Shown: positions 21,695 to 34,559, counted from the stretch's first letter. The stretch: 64,000 nt of DNA from Monosporascus cannonballus (GCA_004154925.1 QJNS01000178.1:62001-126000); one strand, 5' to 3'. Notes: generated from the letters alone by a model not told the origin. Program-made: numbers and translations.

Positions 21695-22099
21695 TGTTAC
21701 GACCTGACCGGAGGAGGGTCTCGAAAACGGTCTCAGTGGACCAAAACGGGACCCAAGTGGGTCAGGTCACGTGATCGGAAGAGATGCTTAGTGGTGATCT
21801 ACTAAGCACTGTTGATATTAACTAAGCACGGGAAAACGCTGCTTAGCGATCGCCAGCTGAGCAGAAGTAAGCCAGCAAAAGGATATACAAATATATATAC
21901 TCGTTATTTCCATAGTTTAAATAGTATTAATTTGTAATACTTATTAATATTAATCGTTTGTAATTAATAGTTCGACGCCTTTAATATTACGAGACGTAAT
22001 ACATTACTATATCCATTGCTTAAATTCTTATAATATTCCTGCTAATATAAACCTGTCGACTTAAGGTTTAATAATTGGTTAAATCGCTTAGCCGTTATA
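21695..22099 (+). repeat. 5' LTR of Gypsy element at 21695
   Basis: 405 bp starting TGTTACGACCTGACC. The U3 holds direct repeats of a TTAGTGGT/CTAAGCA type and TCACGTGA at 21767-21774. U3 keeps normal GC while the distal half is mutated (ends CCGTTATA instead of CCGTCACA). The sequence after the LTR (CGTTACAAGC) does not begin TGG as a tRNA 3'-end primer site would. Confidence 0.9.
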
Positions 22100-22134
22100 C
22101 GTTACAAGCTTTTATTTAGTAGTACCGTTAAACT

Positions 22135-23200
22135 TTGAGCAATATCGCCGACATTATGTTTACTAGCAAGCAACCCGAACAGCCTATTTACCGGGTCCCT
22201 GAGGATCCTAATATCGGAATGGAATCCGAGGAGAAAAAAAAAGTAGCCTTATTTTTTTCGAAAGGAAATTTTTCGACGTCTGGATGCTATAAACGAACGC
22301 ATCCTTTAGCTGGAACAAAATAAAAATAATTTTATTACGTCTTTTTAAGCTGTTTATAAAAAGTTCGAAAAAAAAGAAAAAACTCCCGAGATTAGAAAAC
22401 CCTTTCGGTCGAATTAGGTTATTTAGCTAAATTCCACCAAAAAACCAGGAAAAATCCTTAAACCCTTTAAACCGGAACCTTTTAATAGAATTTCTATTAA
22501 ATTATAATTATTTTTAACTTAATGCCGAACATATTTTAGGTATTTTCTTATTCGACTTATTACGTTTATTTTATAAATTAAGTTCGCAATTAGACGATTT
22601 ACCGGAAACGCGGTTATTTGGTTTAAGCCGGCCATAAAAAAATACGTTACCTTATTAATCGAAAAACGAAACACAAAAATGGTACGAATTTATAACAATT
22701 ACGAATAATTCGAATAAGTATTAACGAAAGTATTCGGAATAATAAACGAAAAGATAAAAGCCGAAATGTAAATTTAATAATTACGATAAAAGGGATCGGC
22801 ATCTAAGTACGGCAGCATATTTATTTAATTAGTATTTAAGTTAAATTAAAAATAAAAAGTATTAATGGCTAAGTTTTTTGACGGCCTGAAGAAAAAAATA
22901 TAAAAAAAGTTTTTTAAATTAAATTAACCTAATTATTTATTAAATTATATCGCTATAATAATTAAGATTAATAATCGATACTATGCCTAGCGTATAAAAA
23001 GTATTAAGGGAAAATATAATAATAAATTTCGGCATACGGTTAATATTAACGTTCTTTGGCGTAATAATACTTTTTACGGTATTAAACCGGGCCTTATAAA
23101 GCTAGGAGCCATTTATAAAAAAAACTGGAGCCAAATTAAGTGTTATAATTACGGAAAAAAAGGGCATAAGGCCTATAAATGCCTTTCGCTTAAAAAGTTA
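22135..23200 (+). pseudogene. Gypsy gag relic with zinc knuckle
   Basis: The frame opens with an ATG-less start near 22135 (a 62-residue open frame to 22323) in hydrophilic, Pro/Glu-rich sequence, then is broken by stops. At 23141-23182 it reads C-x2-Y-x4-H-x4-C, a CCHC nucleic-acid-binding knuckle in which the second Cys codon has become Tyr (TGT to TAT). Structural protein of the particle; defunct. Confidence 0.75.
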
Positions 23201-24236
23201 CGAAGAAATAACTGGAAGCCTATACCTAAAAAATAATCCAAAAAGAATTAAAAAAAAAAGGTAAATTTATTAATATAATTTGACCTAAATATATGCTAAG
23301 CCCCCCGTAATAAGAAATATAATAAGGGATGCGAAAAGCTAGAAACCTGGTTTAGCAGGTAATTAAGGAAAAACGGAACATTTTTAAAGGATAGTTAAAA
23401 AAGCACTAGGGTTAAACGGAAAAAATTTGTCCTGGAACCCTTAATTAATACAGCAGGATATATGTTATTTATTGTAAACGATAAAATTACCCTGCTTATA
23501 AAAAGTGGAAACGATATATTTATAATAAAATTACCTAAATATATTATAAGGGATTTGATTTTCCTAACAAAACGGAAAATAATAAAAATAACGAATAATA
23601 ATATTAATATTTTCGATCCATAATCCCTAAAAATGATTTTCTTTAATTGGCTGCAATAAAGAGTTAACCAGAAAAAAAATGGTATCCGTAAAAAAACCCT
23701 TTTTGTTATTACGAATAATGTAACCACCAAATAGAAAAGGAGTTAATTTAACGTACGGTAGAAAAGTATTACCAGAAAGTTATTACGGATCTTTATTTCC
23801 AGTTAATATTTACCATAAATCCTAATAAGCGATAAGCTTTAAAAGAAAAAATTTAACGATTTATACGAAATCTCCAATAAGAAAGGGATAAAGCCTAATA
23901 GGAAGTTATACGCTATACTGAGAAATAATTTATTTAATAGGGAAAGGAATTACAGCAGAATTAGGAATAACTGATACGGCTTAAAGGAATAGTACGCCGG
24001 CAAAAACGATAAATATAGCAGCTCGACGCGCTGTACCAAGAAACATAAACCAGGTTCGACGGATTCGAACAAAAATTAAAAAAAAAAGGTTACTTATAAA
24101 AAAGCTGTAAGATAATAAAACCCAGGGGAATTAAGATAAATTCCTAAAAAGGGTTTTAAATGCGACAATAAAAGCCGTTAATAACTTTATTATCCTGGAT
24201 ATATAAATTGGAATATATTGGTATACCGTAATAGTA

Positions 24237-24245
24237 GATTGCGGA
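24237..24245 (+). pseudogene. Gypsy aspartic protease motif
   Basis: Reads Val-Asp-Cys-Gly followed by Ile and, further on, Asn-Tyr-Ile, matching the VDCGAT-x-NxI active-site stretch of Ty3/Gypsy proteases. The frame is broken up- and downstream. Confidence 0.6.
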
Positions 24246-24879
24246 ATTATGTACGGGAACTATATTATACCGGACGTAATTAACAAATTTAAATTATTAT
24301 GGAAATATAAATTAAAACTTTATATAACGACGAACGTTAAAGGTTAAGATTTCGTTTACGATAACGGAAAGATTTTACGCGAAATTAATTATTTCGAGAT
24401 CTTTATTTAAGGACGATATTAAATAATTAATTTCGACGTCGTTTTGTTTGGGAATTACGACATAATCTTAAGATTATTATGGATACGCTAATACGGAATT
24501 TTAATTAATAAAGGAACTGGTTAGGTAAAATTTTTTTTACTTTTTATTAATAAATAAAAAAAAAAAAATTAATATTCGATCGAAAATAACGACAAATATA
24601 AACATAAGGATATGACAAATACCTTATTACCTAAAGGGATAAAATATAAAAAAAAACGGGTATTAAAGAAAAATACGACATATTATTATTATTATTAAAG
24701 CAAAATTAAAGTAATTAAATAATAATTTAGAATAATAGCCTTAAAAATTAGAAAATTTAATTAATATATTATTATAATATTATAAATATAAACAGTTTTT
24801 CAAAAGGGAGCTTAATACGAAATTACTAAAACATAACGAATGGGATTATAAAATAATTTTTAAGGAAAAATCCTTAACA

Positions 24880-25440
24880 AAATTTTATCCCATTTATAAC
24901 TTTAACGGAAACGAATTATACGCCTTTAAAAAATACCTGGAAGACCGGTTATAAAAGGGATAAATTCGATTTTCGAAATTACCAGCAAAATATCTAATAT
25001 TTTTCGTACCAAAAAAAAATAGGAAATTGCAATTTATAGTTAATTATCGGCAATTAAATAATATTATTATTAAAGATTAAATATTATTATTTTTGATCAT
25101 AAAAATAAAAAACCGTTTTTATAAAATTAAATAATTTATAATATTCGATTTAAGGAATGGATATAACCTTATTAAAATTAGGAAAGGATACAAATGGAAA
25201 ATAATTTTCAAAATAAAATATAAACTGTTTAAATATTTAATTACGTTAATAAGATTTATAAACGTACCGGCAACCTTTTAACAAATAATAAATTATGTGC
25301 TACGGGAATATTTCGACGTTTTTGTTATATGTTACCTTAATAATATTCTTATTTTTTCCGAGATAGAAAAAATATACGCAAAATACGTTTATTAAGTTCT
25401 TTAAGTTTTATAGGACGCCAAGTTATTAGTTAACGCAAAA
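24880..25440 (+). pseudogene. Gypsy reverse transcriptase relic
   Basis: Recognisable blocks in order: PIYN near the start, KYLEDRL, FFVPKK followed by VNYRQLN (the VDYRxLN block), then the active site at 25333-25344 reading Tyr-Leu-Asn-Asn instead of Tyr-Leu-Asp-Asp. Both aspartates are lost through G-to-A, as RIP produces. RNase H sequence follows to about 26130. Several in-frame stops. Confidence 0.85.
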
Positions 25441-26551
25441 AAAAACTAGTTTTATAAGTAGAAAATAAAATATTTAAGATATATTATTATTTTAGGACAT
25501 ATTAGGATAAATCTAAAGAAAATCGTTGTAGTAACAGAATAATAAATACTAACGATAATTAAAAAGGTACAGGTATTTTTTGGATTCGTTAATTATTATA
25601 AGAAATTTATTCGAAACTTTAGCAAAATAGCTATACCCTTAATTAACTTTACCAAAAAAAAAATTTAAATGGATATTAAAAATAAAAAAGGCGTTCCAGG
25701 AAATTAAAAATATAATTACTAGTAAGCTAGTATTAATTATGTACGATTTAATACGCCCCGTCGAATTAGAAACTGATATTTCGGATTATGTGTTAAGCGC
25801 CGTAATCGGATAACGGAATAATTAAGGTAAATTACATCTTATTGCATTTTTTTTATATAAGTTAAAAGGAGCCGAATTTAATTACGGTATTTCAAACAAA
25901 AAATTTATGGCTATTATTATGGCATTTCGCAAATTTAGGTATTTCCTAAAGGGAAATTTGTACCAGGTTAAGGTTTATACGGATTATTAAAATTTTACCC
26001 GATTTATTATGATTAAAAAACTTACAGGACGATAATTACGATACGCGGAAAAGTTGGCGAACTTCGATTTCGTTATTATCCATAAGAAAGGCGTAAAGAA
26101 CGGCAAAACGGACGCTTTAAGTAGGTGATCAGATTTTGAAAAAAAATTGGTTAAAATTAGTTATATAATTTTCAATATTATCATAAAAAGATATTTACGT
26201 TTATGATAAATTATAACGATTTGGGTAATACCTTTGGACATATATTAAAAAATTTAATAATATAATGACGGTTTCCTAAAAAACCAGAAAATAAATAAGG
26301 TATAAATTCTAAAGGAATATTAAATGGATTTGGTACGAAACATATACGAATATTAGCTATATGGATATTTAGGGATCCATAAAACCTTAAAACAATATTA
26401 ACGTATATATTTTTTTCTTAAGATAAAAACGATAATTTAAAAAGTACGATAACAGTATAACCTTTAGAATAAGGTTAAGGTATAACGATATAAGCCCTAT
26501 AGAAAGTTATAATTATTACCAGTTTTAAAAAAACCATAGGATTTGATTATT

Positions 26552-26790
26552 ATGGATTTTATTATTAAACTTTTTTAATCCGAAAATCCAGCGACAGAAA
26601 TATATTACGATAATATTTTCGTTATCGTCGACCGGTTTACGAAATTTTTTTATTTTTTATTTTATTATAAGGATATTAACGTAAAACAAATAATATATAT
26701 TTTCTTTAAAAACATTTTTAATATATACGGATTATTATATAAAATTATCTTAAATAAAGGAATAACGTTTATTTCGAAATTTTGGCAAAG
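26552..26790 (+). pseudogene. Gypsy integrase core relic
   Basis: Met-Asp-Phe-Ile at 26552 holds the first catalytic Asp; VDRFTK follows at 26627-26644. The second catalytic position, in the block before TFxSKFWQS, is Asn (26753-26755) where active enzymes have Asp. It inserted the element's DNA copy into the chromosome when functional. Confidence 0.8.
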
Positions 26791-27439
26791 TTTTATAATA
26801 TAGATCGGCTTAAATCATAAGTTATTTAATGCGTTTAAACCTTAAACGGATAAATAAATAAAATGGTTAAATTAAGTATTAGAAATATATTTACAATATT
26901 ATATTAATTACGAATAAAATAATTGGATTAAAAAATTACCTATTACTTAATTAGTTTATAATATTAATTATTACAAAAATATTAAGATAATATTATTTAA
27001 TACGAATTTCGGTTTTATTTTAAAAATTTATAAAAAAATACGTAATAACGGTTTAGTTAATATTAAAATAATCTTTATAACGGAATAATTACGATAGTTA
27101 TATTAAAAAATAAAAACGGAATTAAAATTCGTACGGAATCAGATAAGCAAATATTATAACAAAAAAAAATTAAAAAAACCAATTTTCGAAAAAAGGGAAA
27201 TAGTTTACCTCGTTACCAAAAACATTCAAATAAAAAAACTTAGCAAAAAACTTAATTTCAAATATATTAGTTTATACAAAATCAGCAAAAAAATCTTAGA
27301 AAATAATTACTAATTAAAACTTTTACCAAAAGTTAAATTCCATTTAATTTTTTATATTTTTTTATTCGAATTAACAATAAGTATAATTAAAATACATACG
27401 GCATAAAACGATATGGAAGTCGAAAACAAATAAATATAC

Positions 27440-27550
27440 GAAGTGGAAAAAATCTTTAACATACGGAAATAAAACGGACTTACCTAGTACCTGATTAAAT
27501 GGAAAAAATACTTAGATTTTAAGAATATTTGGGAACCCGCTAAAAATCTT
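27440..27550 (+). pseudogene. chromodomain relic at integrase C terminus
   Basis: At 27488-27538 the frame reads Tyr-Leu-Ile-Lys-Trp-Lys-Lys-Tyr then Trp-Glu-Pro-Ala, the core of a chromodomain as found on chromovirus integrases, where it is thought to guide insertion to heterochromatin. This fits insertion of these elements into one another. Confidence 0.8.
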
Positions 27551-28218
27551 ATTGGCGTTTAGTGCCTATTGAAGAACTTTTACTAACGGCACCGGAATTA
27601 CCAAAGATAAAACTCCAGTTGACGTTTTCGGCGGACTAATCGGTGTTCTTAATAGACGACCAATTAACCGGACCGACAAGTGGTACTAATGCTACCATGG
27701 AAGCTTCCGCATCGGCCTATTCTTGCCGCTTTTGTTCCTTTAATTTTTTTAGCGATTGCAGCTCGCGCTATACCATCTTAATCCCTTTGGAACAAAAAAA
27801 CGCCTTTTGTTTTCGGAGGCGGATCAAACGCGCGATAACCTTATTTATCTTTCGTTAATAACGTTATTGTAATTCCAAAAAACGCTCCTTTACGAGCATT
27901 TCTTTTCGTTCCAAACGTTAGTTTTCGGTACGAATATTTTTTAATAACGAAAGAAAAACGCCGTTCCCGTTATAAGGATATGTTTGCTTTACATACGCTT
28001 TATATTTTGACATATTTTCTATTATTTCGCATTTCCAACCCTTAGAAAAACATAAAAAATACGGCATAACTTCAAAATTAAAATCGTCAAAAATAAGAAA
28101 AAGGTTCTGATAACGGGTGGTCGAAAAAAAAACCTGACGATAAGTTTTAATAATACGAGCCGATATGTTAAAGCAAAAGGGATACTTACCGAAAAAAAAT
28201 CTTAAGGGCAAGATTTGC

Positions 28219-28230
28219 AGGGAGGAGAAA
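28219..28230 (+). promoter_or_regulatory. polypurine tract of Gypsy element
   Basis: A run of A and G just upstream of the 3' LTR (28234), the expected primer site for plus-strand DNA synthesis. A similar tract precedes the 3' LTR of the related element at 45962. Confidence 0.7.
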
Positions 28231-28233
28231 TCG

Positions 28234-28638
28234 TATTACGACCTAACCGGAAGAGGGTCTCGAAAACGGTTTTAGTGAATTAAAACGGGACCCAAATAGG
28301 TCAGGTTACGTAATCGGAAAAGATACTTAGTAATAATTTACTAAGCATTGTTAATATTAACTGAATACGGGAAAACGTTATTTAGCGATTGTCAGCTAAG
28401 CAGAAACGAACCAGCAAAAAGATATACAAATATATATGCTCGTTATTTCCATAGTTTAAATAGTATTAGCTTATAATACTTATTAATATTAATCGTTTAT
28501 AATTAACAGTTTAACGCCTTTGGTATTACGAGACGTAATACGTTACTATATTTATTGTTCAGATTCCCACGATACTCCTGCCAACATAAACCCGTCGACT
28601 TAAGGTTTAATAGTTGGTTAAACCGCCTAGCCGTCACA
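28234..28638 (+). repeat. 3' LTR of Gypsy element at 21695
   Basis: 405 bp, aligning without length change to the 5' LTR. Its U3 is more mutated but its last 100 bases are less mutated than in the 5' LTR, so mutation is patchy along both copies. Confidence 0.9.
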
Positions 28639-28965
28639 GACAGTGCTTGGGATTTCAGTCAACTCATGAAGGAGTCCTCGGGGAATTCTGTCATGACTAC
28701 GAATAACGTAATTTTATATGTTGCTGCAGGTTTCTACTTGGTGAATACGGGCTAGTAGATGTTTAAATGGGTTCGTAAGGGCAGCAACGTCTTGGGTTTA
28801 TTGGCAAGTTTTTTAGATGCTATCACGAACCTACGTAATTACGTGTCCATGTGACCTTGGTGCACATAAAGAATAAGATGACCTCTCTACGAACGGGCCA
28901 CCCCACACCCGCGTTGCGCGCTGACCTACTTACTGAGTTTTTTTTCCCTCTAATAGGCTCCTTAA
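28639..28965. other. right part of the interrupted normal-composition island
   Basis: Normal-composition DNA that would continue directly from 21689 if the Gypsy element and one GACAG were removed. I see no gene. Composition turns AT-rich after about 28965. Confidence 0.5.
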
Positions 28966-29084
28966 TAACGGGTTGGAAAATTTTTTAAAAAAAATCATCA
29001 TCTTATTTACTAAACTCTGCACTTTCGAACGATATATATCTTTTAGCTAAATTGCGTACGGCGGAAACGATTAATAAAGCAACG

Positions 29085-29290
29085 TCTAACGGCTGAGCTA
29101 ATTAACCAGCTATTAAACCTAGGCGTACGGTTTATATTAGTAATAGTACTGTAGTAATTTAAATAAAATGTGTAACTAGTTACGTTTAGTAATAGAGAAT
29201 AATAAAGCTAATTTAAGTAATCAAGTTTGGCTATAAACAAGTATTATTTAAAACTATAAAATAATAACAAGCGCATTTATATATTAAAAA
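29085..29290 (-). mobile_element. truncated Gypsy LTR, R-U5 end
   Basis: The reverse complement contains the conserved R-U5 landmarks of the Gypsy LTRs here (CGCCTAGGTTTAATAGCTGG-like stretch, ending TAGCCGTTAGA). It stops where the next LTR begins at 29291, so a later insertion interrupted it. Confidence 0.6.
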
Positions 29291-31182
29291 TATTATGACC
29301 TAATAGGCTTAGCTATTATAAAGGCGATCGGGCCCTTTTAGGACATAGCGCTAACCGAGACCAAGAGTTACGTGACCGGTTTAAAAAGGTTTAGTATAGC
29401 TTATTAGTTTAAGGAGCTTAAGCCCGTTAAGATTAAAGATGGCTTAAGAAGGTTTAAAGGGATTTAATAAATAAAAATAACTTTAAATTAAGATGAATAG
29501 GTTAAAGTATAAATAAAATATATACGCTCGATACTTTTATAATATAAATAATATTTATTTATGTGAATCATTTATTAAATAAAAAACTTTTAATATCACG
29601 AAACGTAATTAAGTTATTTTTTACTTAAAATTTTACAATTATTTTATTTGCATAAATCCGTAGGATTAGTGTTTAATAATTAATTCAACTCTTAACTGTT
29701 ATACGTTGCAAGTTTTTATATAATAATACAGTTAAATTTTAAATAATACTTTTTGAATTAGATATCGATTAATACTTAAATTTTTTTTACTTCAATATAA
29801 TTTTAAATTAAAATTCAAAAAGAATTAAAAAATATATTTAAAAACTTTCTCGTTCAGTGGTAATTGTTTTAATCCTTATTATTTTATTAAAATATAAGGT
29901 TAAAAAGCCTTAACTTTATAATAGAAAACAATGTCCAAATTTCTTTTTATTCAGATTCGTATATATTTCCGGTTTTAAAATTTAAGTAAATTCGTATATA
30001 AAATTTTCATTATAACAGCTTTTTTAATTAAAAATACTTTGGATTAGTTTAAACCAGTAATAAGAGATTATAGCAAGGATGTTAAAGCAAATTAGAAAAA
30101 AAGTATGAAATTTTTTTAAAATTATACAAACGCTATATATTAAAGGAATAATATATTTCAAAATATAAAACTTAATTACTTAGTTAAGAAAAAAAAGCGA
30201 AACGATTTATATATATTTTATGCTATAATACTAAAATCAATGCAGTTTTGAACGGCTTAACGTATAAATAAGAGTTAAATTAAATGTTATAATTATAGCA
30301 AAATGAGATATTACAGAAATATCCATAAAGAACTTTAACAATAAAGTAATTTAAATTTTATTTTAGAACAACGATTAGATAGTTTAAATTGGAAATTACT
30401 CCAAAGAAATATATAAAATATCAGTAATACATAGATCTAATACGAATTAAGGCTATTTTAATAAAAGATTTAATACGGAATACGAAAAGTTAAATATTAA
30501 TATAAAAAGGATTTAAAAATAGTAAAATATTTTAAAAAAATGCCAAAACATTAAAAGTATATAAAGGTTATTTATATTAAAATTTTAATTAACAGTGAAA
30601 AGGATTCGCCGCATATTATAATAGGTAAAAATACTTAATTTATAAGGAATAAAAAAGTTTATGTATTAATATATCGAACATATATATAAAAAGAAATTCG
30701 ATTTTTTAAATTAAACTGGAAATAATATGATAAATAAACGATAATAATAGTTACGAATCGTTACTTTTTAAAACAAATTAATAACAAATAACTTTATACA
30801 ATTACTTAAAAGAGAAATAATATCTATAAAAACATTTTTTTACTTTTATAATTGATGTAATGATTAATTTGCAAAAAGCTTAAGTTAATATACAATTCAA
30901 AATATTGTTCGAAGTATACTACGGATCGTTATTTTCAATTAATATTTATTATAATTCTTTTAAAAGTATATTACAGCGGAAAAACGTGTTTCTTTTGGAA
31001 AGATATAAAAAAATAATACTAATACGGTATAATAAGATATTATATAAGAAATAAACAAATTAATTAGTTGATAAAAAAGAATTGTAGTAAAAATACCATT
31101 AATTAATATATCTCGAAACCTAAATATGCCTGTAAAAACGATAAATATAATAACTTAACGTATTATTAAAGTAAAGCAGGAT
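29291..31182 (+). mobile_element. 5' part of a Gypsy element
   Basis: Begins with a 413-bp RIP-mutated LTR (29291-29703, TATTATGACC...AACTGTTATA) followed by the same leader as other members. A zinc-knuckle relic lies at 30285-30325, and protease-region sequence near 30800-31160 aligns with 23700-24050 of the complete element. It stops at 31183, where another LTR start appears. No 3' half was traced. U3 contains TTACGTGA at 29368-29375. Confidence 0.7.
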
Positions 31183-31348
31183 GTTACGCTTATGATCAGC
31201 CGAGGCTGATTAGAAAGTTAGAGTTTCGTATATATATTAAGGAGTTCTTTTTCGCCATAAACTTAACTTTAAAGAGAATATTTTCAAATATTACTACGAT
31301 TATTTTTTATTATATTTTCTCAACACTTTGGTTATCGAGATTGAAAAC
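31183..31348 (+). mobile_element. 5' end of a Copia-like element
   Basis: Starts TGTTACGC with a short hairpin (CAGCCGAGGCTG) and has a TATATATTAAGG promoter-like site. If the LTR ends CTCAACA at 31325, the next bases CTTTGGTTATCGAG resemble the complement of the anticodon loop of initiator tRNA-Met, the half-tRNA primer used by many Copia elements. The element is cut off by the Gypsy LTR at 31349. Confidence 0.4.
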
Positions 31349-32918
31349 TATTAATATAATCGATTCAAGGTTTTTATTTTAATCCTTTTCAGAATCGTAA
31401 TATAACGTATTTATATTCCGACCCAGGCCAAGACCCGGTTACGAGATTTGGATGTTTTTTTAATAATAAGTTTCAAATAAATCTATACAAAACAAATCAC
31501 ATTCGATAAAATTAAATATAAAATAATTCTAAGATTTAATAAAGAATTAATGAATTAATATACAATATATACGTTAATTATTTTTATAATTTAAAAAACA
31601 ATATTTAGAATTATAATTTCATTACTTACAACGCTTTTAATATTACGAAATATAACTAATTACTACATTTATTGCTTAAAATTCCATGATACTTCTATTA
31701 ATACAAACTCGTATAATTTAAATTTAACAATTAGTTTAATTCTTAGCCGTTATACGTTAGAAGGTCTTGTATAACAGTATCGTTAAATTCTATGTAATTT
31801 TAAACGTTATTAAAATATCGATTAATATTTAAAAAACCTTTACTTAGTAATTTTAAACCTCGATTTAGAAATTTGAATTAAAACTCTAACACCTTATTAA
31901 CCAAGTCAAAGTTATTTCACTTATTTAAATCTTTTTTACCAAGATAAAGCCTTAAAAACCGAAGCCGTATAACGGAAAAAACAACTTTTAAATCCTTTTA
32001 ACATAAGTATGCGTTTATCTTCGATTTTTTCCTCTTAATAAGCCAGCAAATCAAAATTTAATTATAAGATTATACTTAATAAAAAACGTAATTAATTAAT
32101 TCGAAACTGTTATAAAGAAATATTGTTAAAAACAAGTTAGATAAAAAAGTTTTTTTAAAGAAATCTTTTTCTTTAATATTAATATCGAAAACAAATTACG
32201 TAACAATTTCGGTAATCTGAATAAAACACAGCTTGTAATATAATAAATTCTTTAACTACCATAAAAGTCAAACTTTTAAATATATAGTTATTTTTAAAAG
32301 TTTTATAATTGAGGCTAGATAAGAAAATAACGAATACGACGCCGTTATTAATATGTTTTATAGAGAGATAAAGAATAATATAAAAAAGGAAATGATTCGG
32401 ATCAAATATTTAATTATTTTCAACAAATATGTCGTAAGAATTATTAAAATTAATAATCAACGATTTAAAAAACGACAAAAAAGGGCAATATATTCTATAA
32501 TTTAACTATACTAAATCAAAATTCCAAAACGAAATTCGCTTTTTACTTTACAAAATACAGCGTTAAAATCTATAGAACTTAAAACGATTTAATGTAAGGA
32601 TAAAAGCCAAGAATAATATTATAATTATAGCAAAATGAGACATTAATAAAATATCTTTAAAAAGCCTCGATGCTAAAAAAATTAAATCCCCGTATCGGAA
32701 AAACGACAGTTTAGCTGAAATAGGAAATTATTCGATAAAAACAAAAAGAAATTATTAATATAATTCAGACCTAATACAAAACGAGACTATTACGATAAAA
32801 AGTTCGATGCGAAAGGTAAAAAGCTAAGAAATTAACCTAGAGAAAATTAGAAAATTAATGATACGTCTTAAAATAATTAAAGGAATACCAAATATTACGG
32901 CACAGAAGAACAAGAGTC
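31349..32918 (+). mobile_element. Gypsy element, left part (outer shell of nest)
   Basis: An LTR of about 406 bp (31349-31754; left edge uncertain by a few bases) is followed by the family leader CGTTAGAAGG, a degraded gag and a knuckle-like Cys/Tyr-x2-Tyr-x4-His block near 32620. It runs to the TA at 32919-32920 where the Fot1-like element begins. The same element resumes at 46944. Confidence 0.7.
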
Positions 32919-32920
32919 TA

Positions 32921-34294
32921 ACCTCGGACCCCATCTAATGAATTACTCTAGCAATAAATAGCCAAAACACATACAAATTGATAATAACCTGCATATTTTA
33001 AAGTCTTTTAACAACGCAATAACGTATTTCTTGATACAATGAAGCTATTTAAGCTATTTAGATTTGCGCTACCTTTTTTTAACAGGCTGCTTTTCAATAT
33101 AACTATTAATTGGAACCTAATTACTAGCTTTTATAAGCTTTAAACGTTTAATAACTTTATCTTTTATCGACCTGATATCTGATAAATTCGCAAAAATCTT
33201 ATTTACTTGCTTAATAATAATTTAGCGTTTGCGACCTCTGTATTATTCGAATTTCGTTCCCAGAAGTTAATTATTATGGCGAAAAATAACGTTTTCGGTC
33301 TTAAGATTATTAAGCCCCTTAGCAGCTTTAGTTATTATTTTCCGTATATCGCGAAACGCCTCTGCCTAATTACGTAAGGCCGTTCGTATGCTTTTTCGTA
33401 ATTCTAAAGCTTTATAAAAAGTATATACGATTTTGTTTTGACTGTTAATCACTTGTTCCGGGGGTGTTTTCGGCTTAGGGGTCGGCTAGGGTATTATTTC
33501 GAGGTCTCTTAATATTATTTCGAGTTTAAAAGAAAACAAACCAATATAACGTTATCCAGCTTTAATATTCTTGTCGGTAAAGGCAATCTCGGCAGCCTTA
33601 CGATATGTTTTTAGCATATAGCGTTTATATTCGAATATTGTTACCAATAATCCACCGTCTTTTCGTAAAGCGATATAATATTTTTTTTAAGTATGGAAAA
33701 TACGGCAACGTCGAGCGGCTGAAGGTTATTATTCGAATAAGGTGAAAAATATATAAGGGCGATCTTGTTCTTAAAGTATTTTTGTATAAAAGCAAGGAAT
33801 ACGTATATAATATAACTATTTAGAATAAGTAATTACTATTTATTATGAAAACGGGGCTTAATTTCCTGAAATAAGATGGATTTTAGTTATTTTAACGCGA
33901 TAGCATTATTAATCCACCTTTTCGAAATTAACGTATATTCGGCTTTTTCGATATTTTCGAGTAACTATTGTTTCTGAACGGTAAAATTATTAAAGATGTA
34001 TGCGGCCGTATCTTTTCCGTATATAAAGCCGATATACTTAAGGATAAATACCTATAACGTTGTCGCCGACTTTCCAAGCCTCACGCGAACCGTTTCCAAA
34101 GATCCTACGACCGTTTTATCAGCTTATTCTCCTTCTTGGACGCCCGTTTTATCCATATTGTACTTGTTCGCAGGCTTAATCTTGTATTTGGCTCGGACAG
34201 CGGCGAAAAGGAGGAAAAACTCGCGGATATCGTCGCGATCGCGTGCTTTTAAACGGTCCCGGAGCATAACTCGTCCTTTTTTCGTATGTATTTT
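32921..34294 (-). mobile_element. Fot1/pogo-like transposon, left part (3' end)
   Basis: Starts with the terminal inverted repeat ACCTCGGACCCC after a TA target. Its partner repeat ends at 46941 before TA. Left (1374 bp) and right (460 bp) parts total 1834 bp, a normal size for Fot1 elements. The Copia element at 34295 splits it. The minus strand encodes the C-terminal two thirds of the transposase. Homologous, in opposite orientation, to the element at 15837. Confidence 0.85.
33300..34294 (-). pseudogene. Fot1-like transposase, DDE part
   Basis: On the minus strand from 34294 the frame runs through a basic stretch to Asn-Met-Asp-Lys-Thr-Gly at 34142-34159, the block with the first catalytic Asp of pogo-family transposases (usually NxDETG; the Glu is Lys here, consistent with G-to-A). 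Stops follow. Its first codons continue in frame from the N-terminal fragment ending at 46482 once the Copia insertion and one target copy are ignored. Confidence 0.75.
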
Positions 34295-34458
34295 TGTCAG
34301 CTAGCCAGGTGTGCTATAGCACACCAAATACGAAAAGGTCACCTTCTGATCGGAACATGTATACTCCGTTGCTAAACTACACAAAAGTGGTACGCGTTAC
34401 GAAAACGCACGTATTTAACTGAATAAAATAACGCAACTGATATCTCTTATATCTGATA
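34295..34458 (+). repeat. 5' LTR of Copia element at 34295
   Basis: 164 bp, TGTCAGCTAGCCAGG to TATCTGATA. Near the start is an inverted repeat, GGTGTGCTATAGCACACC. Nearly identical to the split 3' LTR apart from transitions. Confidence 0.9.
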
Positions 34459-34559
34459 ATTAAAAGTTTTATTCGTTTAATTCGTATATATATTTATTAA
34501 TTAGCTGTTATTAAAACCATATAAGCTATATATCCGTAATAATTATTAATATATTTTAA

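Larger units (their letters stand above)
21695..28638 (+). mobile_element. complete Gypsy chromovirus, TSD GACAG
   Basis: A 6944-bp Ty3/Gypsy element with two 405-bp LTRs (21695-22099, 28234-28638), TG...CA ends, and GACAG duplicated at 21690-21694 and 28639-28643. Internal order is gag with zinc knuckle, aspartic protease, reverse transcriptase, RNase H, integrase, chromodomain, the Gypsy order with the C-terminal module of chromoviruses. A purine-rich tract (28219-28230) precedes the 3' LTR. RIP has placed stops throughout and changed catalytic aspartates, and the surviving motifs lie in different frames, so it is inactive. It separates two parts of a normal-composition island. Confidence 0.93.

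Noticed and set aside
33996..34304. A 102-codon plus-strand frame that could be a gene
   Set aside because: It is antisense to the Fot1-like transposase and runs past the target site into the Copia LTR.
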